A DNA stretch of 64,000 nt from Annona cherimola. Its lineage: Eukaryota; Streptophyta; Magnoliopsida; Magnoliales; Annonaceae. The notes under the pieces are model-generated. The model was not told the DNA's origin. It was given only the letters and a program-made list of their open reading frames with translations, and did no database searches. Shown here one piece after another: positions 58,016 to 64,000 of this stretch. Position 1 is the stretch's first letter. Each line of letters opens with the position of its first letter. The stretch covers positions 44,619,452 through 44,683,451 of the forward strand of contig CM059972.1 of the NCBI GenBank assembly GCA_030490835.1, in the 5' to 3' direction. The translations under genes were made by a program, and so were the position numbers.

Positions 58016-58478
58016 GAGCACCGATCTTTTCCGACGGTGATTTCCGACCGGTCAAAAAATATATATTTTTTATTTTTTTTTTGAAAATAAATTTATAAAC
58101 TTGTTAATCTAGTTATATTTAATTTATAAACCAAGTTTTATCATTTTTAGATATGTCTATCTAGTTATATTTAATTTATAAACCAAGTTTTATCATTTTT
58201 AGATATGTCTATATATTTATTTTGGATTTTTAAATACAGGGGTATTTAAGTCATTTTAAATATTCTTAAAATGACTTAAATACCCTGTATTTAAAAATCC
58301 AAAATAAATATATAAATATATCCAAAAATGATAAAAGTTGGTTTATAAATTAAATATAACTAGATTAACAAGTTTATAAAATTATTTTAAAAAATAATAA
58401 TAAAAAATATATATTTTTTGACCGGTTGGAAATCCGGAAATCACCGGATTTCCGACCGGTCTGAAAAGATCATTCGTC
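58016..58478. mobile_element. Mutator-type MITE with 9-bp TSD ATTAACCAT
   Basis: A 463-bp hairpin element with perfect 9-bp duplications at 58007-58015 and 58479-58487. The TIRs share GATCTTTTC, GACCGGT and ATTTCC..CCGGTCAAAAAATATATA. The whole body is one long palindrome centred near 58262 (AAGTCATTTTAAATATTCTTAAAATGACTT). The left arm contains a direct duplication of about 51 bp (CTAGTTATATTTAATTTATA block at about 58111 and 58162) that the right arm lacks. It is non-coding. A 9-bp TSD indicates Mutator/MULE mobilisation. Confidence 0.92.
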
Positions 58479-58487
58479 ATTAACCAT

Positions 58488-59400
58488 CGGTTCAATTTTA
58501 TTATTAGAAAGGTGTATTGTTTGATCTGTCTTTTCAGATGTGTATATTGGTTGATCTGTCTTTTCTTTTATAAAAGTCATACACTTACTCTAAATCATCT
58601 TATTTTTAATTAGCATCCAACCATCCAATGATACTTTTCGTGATTTGCTTGGAGATAAAGTAGATGAGTATACTGAACATGAAGCAAAACTTTTACCGAA
58701 TTCGGCATAAAGAATGTTAGTGTGAAGAGAAGGATGACACGGAGATCATCTAATAGTTGACCAACATATTAAAATGGATACATGTTTCCTATGCACCAAC
58801 TCCGATAAATGTTCTCCAAAACACTAAGCCACAGAACTCACCTTTGAGCATTTATTAGGTAAGAGTCATACAACCTAACCTTTCTCCCCACCTCGTGCCG
58901 AGCTAATGCACCACCGGCCCCCAACATCGATGTACCTAACATCTGATTGTCCAAAAAAATAAAAAAAAAAGATCCCAAAATCCATTATTCTGCTCAATAC
59001 GTTAGCTTCATGTCATTGTAAATTGCATTCAAAATAAAGGCTTTTGAGTAATTATCTAGCACTTTTTATCCCTTGTCTGAAAATAAAAATAGTACGATTT
59101 ACGGTTTCTCGGTCTTCCTGGAATAACTCGCCATCATTAAAAAGATGGGAGAAATTAAATCGCCCATATTAGTGCATTTATAAAAAGATAATAACACCGA
59201 TATATTCAAAACAGAATAAGAAGCCGTAACTGGATCTAATCCCCACATCCCCTGTTCCATTAAGCAAAAAGCCGTAATTGGATCATTTAGCAATTTTTGG
59301 GCTTTAGCCAAAAAATTTAAGTGGAATGAACAAGTCTCAGGAAAGCTTAGGACTGCGGTGCTTTTTAGGGACATTTGGCGCCAACAGACCCTTAGTTATA
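58488..59400. other. Intergenic DNA, no gene seen
   Basis: Contains a short duplication of TTGATCTGTCTTTTC (58518 and 58550). A plus-strand stretch at 58860-58930 is locally C-rich. The minus-strand open frame 59099-59374 has no recognisable domain. Confidence 0.4.
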
Positions 59401-59404
59401 AAAA

Positions 59405-59575
59405 CTCGAGAAACGCCAACCCGGTTATACTTGGTTGATCGTGGACAATGCCACCCACTGGTCTATGCACGTTCGAGCCTCACTCGGAACTAAAATAATA
59501 ACTGTGGGAGTGTAATCTTGGGTAGAATTTAGGTGGAACCTTGTTGTGTTCCTTGATAATAAATGGTAACATCTT
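59405..59575 (+). mobile_element. Probable tRNA-derived SINE
   Basis: TTGGTTGATCGTGG (59431-59444) resembles an RNA polymerase III A box region. GTTCGAGCCTC at 59471-59481 fits the B box consensus GGTTCGANNCC at a tRNA-like distance. The downstream part ends in a T/A-rich tail (TTGTGTTCCTTGATAATAAA). There is no intact tRNA fold. A TSD was not determined. Confidence 0.45.
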
Positions 59576-59590
59576 TCTCCGTTGATGAAA

Positions 59591-59862
59591 AGAGTGTGTT
59601 TATGAATAGATAAAACTTTTGGTAAAAAATTTTAAAAAGTAAAAGTTGTCAAATTATGTGATATGATAGGAGTAATAATAAGAAGTAGAGAGGATAAAGT
59701 TAAAATAGATAGGTTAGTTGTATAGGTAATTGTGTAGAAATAATTAAAAAGTAGAATAATCATATAGAAAAATGTAAAAAAAAAAAAAGATAAAAAAATA
59801 TAATAATAACGGAGATTAAAAAATTTTAACTTGACATTTTATACACATTGTTAAACACACCC
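59591..59862. mobile_element. MITE-like repeat (copy 2)
   Basis: Second copy of the 55951-56242 repeat, with TGTGTTTATG at the left and TTAAACACACCC at the right forming a short imperfect inverted end. The interior is A-rich, including a run of 13 A near 59777. Confidence 0.55.
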
Positions 59863-61263
59863 AGAAATGAAAGCTTGTAGTTTTCCATATGAATGTACTT
59901 TAGTGTAATTTTACAATGTCACAATTTACAAAATACCAATTAAAAAAACTCGAGGAACCAACTAGCGAAAAGCCTAAAAAGAAATAATCAATTGCCTGAT
60001 CATGGTTCTCACACGACTAGAAATATCACATCTCGAAGCTACGTGGAGTGAGCAGGAAATTACCTTTGGCATCAAGTGCTTAGAGAAGTACTAGTAATTA
60101 GAAGAGCATTCACTGCGCTGCCTGAAATGTAATAAAAGTCTCAGACAAGATCGTTGGGAAGTGTAATTAGCCAATTCAATGATTTTGTAAAGAAGAATTG
60201 TGCACTCCCAAAGAGCATTGTAGTCCATAAGCATGTGCAAGAACTCGCCCCCACTTTTTTATGGGATCTTGAGGGAAAAAAGAGGTCAGCAGTTGATAGA
60301 AACTAGTGACCGGCCAAATCTCAATGATAGAAAGAAAGTGGAACGATGGGAGATTTACTCAGACTAGGATGCTTAAGCGCTGAAATCCTGATATTGGGAA
60401 TGCGACCTTTGTGATTGGACATCATGATTTTGTAGGATTTGCACCTTTGGCGATGCCGCACTGAAACAAGCAGAAAAAGAACGTGCAATTTCCCAACAGA
60501 AAGTCTCCGCGTCTTTCACTTTCATTTCGTTGAAGAACCAGGTTTGTTACGGTTTTGTTAGTATCATTACATCATTTCCTTTACTTTAAAAAGTAAGATG
60601 CTGCTTTTTAAGAAGGTGTTCTTCTCCCTTAGATTATGTGGTGGGCACTGGGCAGGCAGAGGAGCAGAACCAACTGCTATTTTAGTCATGTCATCGTCAC
60701 ACCTCAGCCTTTCTACCTCTCCCCACCTAATCTCAAGCGTTTAGTTGAATTGTATTTAAAATGCGGAGTTGTCAATGTCGTGGAACATCTTGGTGAATCT
60801 TGTTCGTGCTTTATGCGTACATTTTCTTTTTTGCCTTTCTGGTGTTGGTAGGTTGTTCCTGCATGTCTCTTTATTTCTATCACATCCATGTTCTTCTTGT
60901 AGCCTGGAAGACCACTCTTATTAATTTCTTCGTAACAATATTTGTTTATGCAGTTGATGGTGCTTTCCATCTGGACACGTTGAAGAAATTGTCTGTTCTT
61001 AGCGGTCTCCCAATTCGCCGCACCTGAATCCATTCAGGTTAGGCCTCTTTCCCATTTCGGTGAGTTCTTCGTGTGTTTTTCTCATGTGGGTTTTTGTGCA
61101 TTTGCTCGGATTTCGCTCTTCTATGCCGAAATCTGAAGTTGTCTGAAGACGGTGCCATCAAATCGCCCTAGTGTTTTGTTATGCTTCATCCTTTTCACAA
61201 GCTTGCTTTCTAGCTTGTTTCGGACTTCATGGGAACGTAGAATTTTTATTTTTTAATCAGTAA
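59863..61263 (+). promoter_or_regulatory. Upstream region and probable 5' leader of the MIP1-like gene
   Basis: No other gene is seen between the MITE and the start codon. 60500-61260 is T- and CT-rich with sequence such as TTTCACTTTCATTTCG and TTTTGCCTTTCTGG, as in plant 5' leaders. A candidate leader intron donor is CATTCAG|GTTAGG at 61039. The transcription start cannot be placed by eye. Confidence 0.4.
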
Positions 61264-64000
61264 ATGGAGCCGAGGAAAGAGTTGGAACCATCCGAGGATT
61301 CTGAAGGACGTTTACTGCCAGAAAGTTGTCACTTCCCATCTCGTTCTTCATCTTCTCCTAATGAGCGTTTACTGAGGTATGTCAAGCATCTATGAATCCT
61401 GTCGTGTATGCTACCATTCATTTGCTCTCGCTCTCCAAGTGAACAATTTGAGATGTTAGGAAGAACTCCAATCCGTTTCATTTCAGTAATCAGTTTGTTG
61501 GATGGTAATCTGTGTCCTTCTTGACATTCAGAAAATTAATGCCTCCTCGGTGATGATTTGGACTCAAAACTAGCTCGTGTCATGTTTGCACATTAATATT
61601 TGTGCATGAGAGACGATATTGCTAACTCTGTTAGAGTTTTCAATTTATTATTCTTCTTTCTAGTATCAAGTAAAATGAATGATAATATTGATTCCAACGG
61701 AATTTGGTATGTGCTACTTTCAATACCAATTTTCAATACCAATATCTAGCTTAAGAAATATTTATGTTTTCTTCCTGATCTCAATTCTTATTCCATTTGC
61801 CAACTTTTATTTTATTTTTGCTGCAGTGCTCCTGATGATGGTATGCCTGACAAGGTTTTGTCATCTGAGTCATCCCAATGTCCTGACTCTGTAAGTATTC
61901 ATTCTCTCTTTGCTTGTTTGTTTGCGGATAGGAATGATTAAAGTGATAGTATCTTGATCCTGTAGCACCATCTTATGTGCACACTGCAATTTATAAAATG
62001 TACGGATTCTTCAACTCTTTAATTATTATTTTTCGTGTAAAATCCCCAACAATGTTCTAATTATGTCATCTGAGTCGTCCCAATGTTCCAACATATAACT
62101 ATTAGTGCTCTCTTTGCTCGTTCTGTCTTGTGTGCACACTGCAATTCATAAAATAGCTTTGTTTTCCAATGGTCTGTATGTTTTCTTGCATATTTGCGAT
62201 TTTTTGACTCTTTAATTATTATTTTTCATGTAAAATGTATTTTAAATCCCCTCATTTGGTCATGATTTTTTCTGCAGCTATGCAGCTATGCAAGTCAATA
62301 TCTTACCATCTTTCCCAGTTTGAACTATGAATTATTTGGAAGTTGATTTTAAGATTTTCTAACTGTACCAAGGCTTATCCGCTTACAACTTGCACATTGT
62401 CTCTCTGGCTTTTCATGAAGATGGAGCACCTGAAGAGATGTCTTGTTGAACAACAGTCCCTGCGGAGAGTCCTGCAGACGGCCTTGGGATGTAATTCTCT
62501 TACCTCCATTGGTTCAAATGGCTCTCCAATTCCCAAGGTTTCTTGCTTCTAAATTTCATAGCCCCTTAGAGTCTTTAATTGGTTTATTGTTAGAACATAT
62601 AGAAAAGAAGAAGTTATTATCTACCTCACTATTAACGTAGAATGCCTAGTGTACGACTTCACTATTAACGTAGAATGCCTAATAAACATGTTATGTTCTT
62701 TGTTTTTTAGACAAACTTTGAATAATATTATTGATTTTCTCCCTAAACCTGTGTTTAAGTTTCATTGCTTGAAACTTGTTTATCAATCCTAAGGCATAGT
62801 TAAGTGCTAGCCTTTGTTTTCGCACTTACTCACTAGGTCAACTGTAAGCTAAATGCATAAATTCGATAGCTTCAGATGTGTTGTTGTTGTTGCTTATCTA
62901 TCAATTTTACATGCATTATCTGGATGTGATGCCAAAATGCCTCAGCATTAGCCACTTGCTTTGTGAAATGAATCATTTTTGAACCATTAATCACTGAGAA
63001 GTTGACACTGCATCTTATTGTTTAAAGTTCTTTAGTACTCAAAACCATTTAATGGAACCTGTTTAAGTGACCGACCGCTCGATAGGTTCATCAATCAGAG
63101 GCTATGACCTTATGGCAACGTACCCCTGTCACCCTCTCCTTTTCCTCTGTAGGATTGTCCAAATGCCTCCTGTTTCTGTGTCCTTTGTTATAATCTCAAA
63201 CTTGAATTCCTTTTCAGCAGCACTTTCTTTGACCCTGATGACCACTTTGCTATTTGCACTGTAGCCTGCAGCAGATTTAATTGAAGAGATTGCAGTGCTT
63301 GAGGCAGAAGTTATACATTTGGAACAGCATCTTCTTTCACTGTATAGGACGGCATTCAATTACCAACTAGGTTCCCTTTCTTCTGCTGTGAGCAAAGACT
63401 CTAGTTCTCTCGTGCAAGGTTCAGGAACAGAGCGAATAAATGTTTCTGTTGATTCCAATCGGCCATCCATATATAATGATTCATATTCTGATGTAATTAG
63501 TCATTCTTATAGCCTTGAGCATATTGAGAAGCAGAGAAACAGTACCGAGGGCAATTCCGAGATATATGATGGTTCAGGAACAGGACGGGCAAATTTTGAT
63601 TCCAACCAGCCGTCCATATATAATTATTCATATTCTGATGTAATTAGTCATTCTTACAGCCTTGATCATATTGAGAAGCAGAAAAACAGTACAGAGAGGA
63701 AACCTGAGATATATGAACATCAACCGCCTTCCATATGCAGTACTAGTACATATTCTCAAAAACCAAACCACAAAAGTGTAAGCATACGCTGCCAAAACTA
63801 TATTGCTGTGTAATTCCTTGACATATTTGCAACAGGATTCATTTCAGGCTCTCTTCACAAAATCAATTTACATTGCTTATGTGAATTTACAGGTTGTTAA
63901 TCAGAATGCTGGCTTAGGCCCTCGCAGTCTTGCAGACCATCTTGGTGCATCACTTGCTGATTTGCTTCCAGAAACTCCCAATAGACTATCTGAAGAGATA
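61264..64000 (+). CDS. MIP1-like ternary complex factor (leucine zipper + DUF547), 5' part
   Basis: Plant nuclear protein family: an N-terminal leucine-zipper (Lzipper-MIP1) followed by DUF547. MIP1 was described as a partner of MADS-box factors; many paralogues are uncharacterised. The exons I infer are 61264-61376, 61827-61890, 62421-62537, 63265-63777 and 63893 onward. All introns have GT..AG ends and the phases agree. The start ATG is the first in a Ser/Glu-rich N-terminus (MEPRKELEPSEDSEG). Exon 3 (MEHLKRCLVEQQSLRRVLQTAL minus its last two residues is one heptad run) and the start of exon 4 (LIEEIAVLEAEVIHLEQHLL) form the coiled coil. The rest of exon 4 is a Ser/Tyr-rich linker with an internal duplication. 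Exon 5 opens the conserved LGPRSLADHLG block and ends PNRLSEEI at the window edge. The DUF547 domain lies beyond. No stop or frameshift is seen. Confidence 0.85.
61859..62236 (+). repeat. Tandem duplication of exon 2 end into intron 2
   Basis: Unit 1 is 61859-62043 and unit 2 is 62064-62236. Shared blocks in order are TGTCATCTGAGTC(A/G)TCCCAATGT, CTCTCTTTGCT(T/C)GTT, TGTGCACACTGCAATT(T/C)ATAAAAT and ACTCTTTAATTATTATTTTT. The second copy has lost the splice donor (GTAAGT is now ATAACT). Confidence 0.85.
63418..63717 (+). repeat. In-frame tandem duplication within exon 4
   Basis: Unit 1 is 63418-63570 (51 codons) and unit 2 is 63571-63717 (49 codons). Both encode SGT.R..., DSN(R/Q)PSIYN.SYSDVISHSYSL, then HIEKQ(R/K)NSTE. 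The length difference is a two-codon deletion, so the frame is kept. The duplicated segment lies in the linker between the zipper and the conserved C-terminal domain. Confidence 0.92.

Overview
This is nuclear DNA of a flowering plant with a repeat-rich genome. The evidence is the set of plant LTR-retrotransposon lineages (a Tekay/Del chromovirus, Athila-like Ty3/gypsy elements and a sirevirus-like Ty1/copia element), plant LINE remnants, MITEs, and a spliced plant leucine-zipper/DUF547 gene of the MIP1 type at the right edge. The species cannot be determined from the window. About the first 53 kb is a pile of nested retrotransposons. The last 11 kb is gene-flanking DNA with small DNA transposons and one host gene.

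Layout. 1-675 is the tail of a sirevirus-type LTR inserted in the left LTR of a Tekay/Del element. That element (676-12631, minus strand, about 4 kb LTRs) carries decayed gag, protease, RT, RNase H, integrase and an extra ORF upstream of gag. 12632-14406 is the 3' end of an Athila-like element (called Athila-B here), into which the Tekay element jumped. 14407-20177 holds two degraded Tekay-type LTRs in opposite orientations. 20178-23764 holds a LINE RNase H remnant and unclassified decayed coding DNA. 23765-27916 holds an Athila-B LTR and a 1.6 kb solo LTR of a second Athila-like family (Athila-A). 27917-35213 is a four-level nest: Athila-B LTR > sirevirus LTR > Athila-B LTR > Tekay LTR. Target-site duplications bracket the three inner layers: one is exact and the other two differ at one base.

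35222-53122 is the 3' half of a sirevirus-like element: an envelope-like ORF, a polypurine tract and a 3' LTR. Its ORF is split by a 9.3 kb Athila-A element (TSD CCACC) and by a 1.66 kb solo LTR (TSD CAATC). Its LTR is split by a 4.5 kb Tekay solo LTR (TSD CAAGT). Removing the two ORF insertions on paper restores the reading frame across both joints. The Athila-A element retains gag, protease and an envelope-like ORF but has no reverse transcriptase, RNase H or integrase.

53123-61263 contains a LINE ORF1 remnant, two long-hairpin MITEs (one with a perfect 9-bp TSD), a pair of shorter AT-rich MITE-like repeats, a probable SINE, and DNA without recognisable features. 61264-64000 is the 5' half of a MIP1-like ternary-complex-factor gene on the plus strand. 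Five coding exons are visible and the gene runs off the window.

The most notable features are the insertion chronology readable from TSDs; the three LTR families that each carry arrays of short perfect palindromes (GTCGAC, GGCGCCTAGGCGCC, GGACAT..ATGTCC); the pol-less Athila-A element; the extra ORF in the Tekay element; and two local duplications in the host gene, one of exon 2 into its intron and one in-frame inside exon 4.
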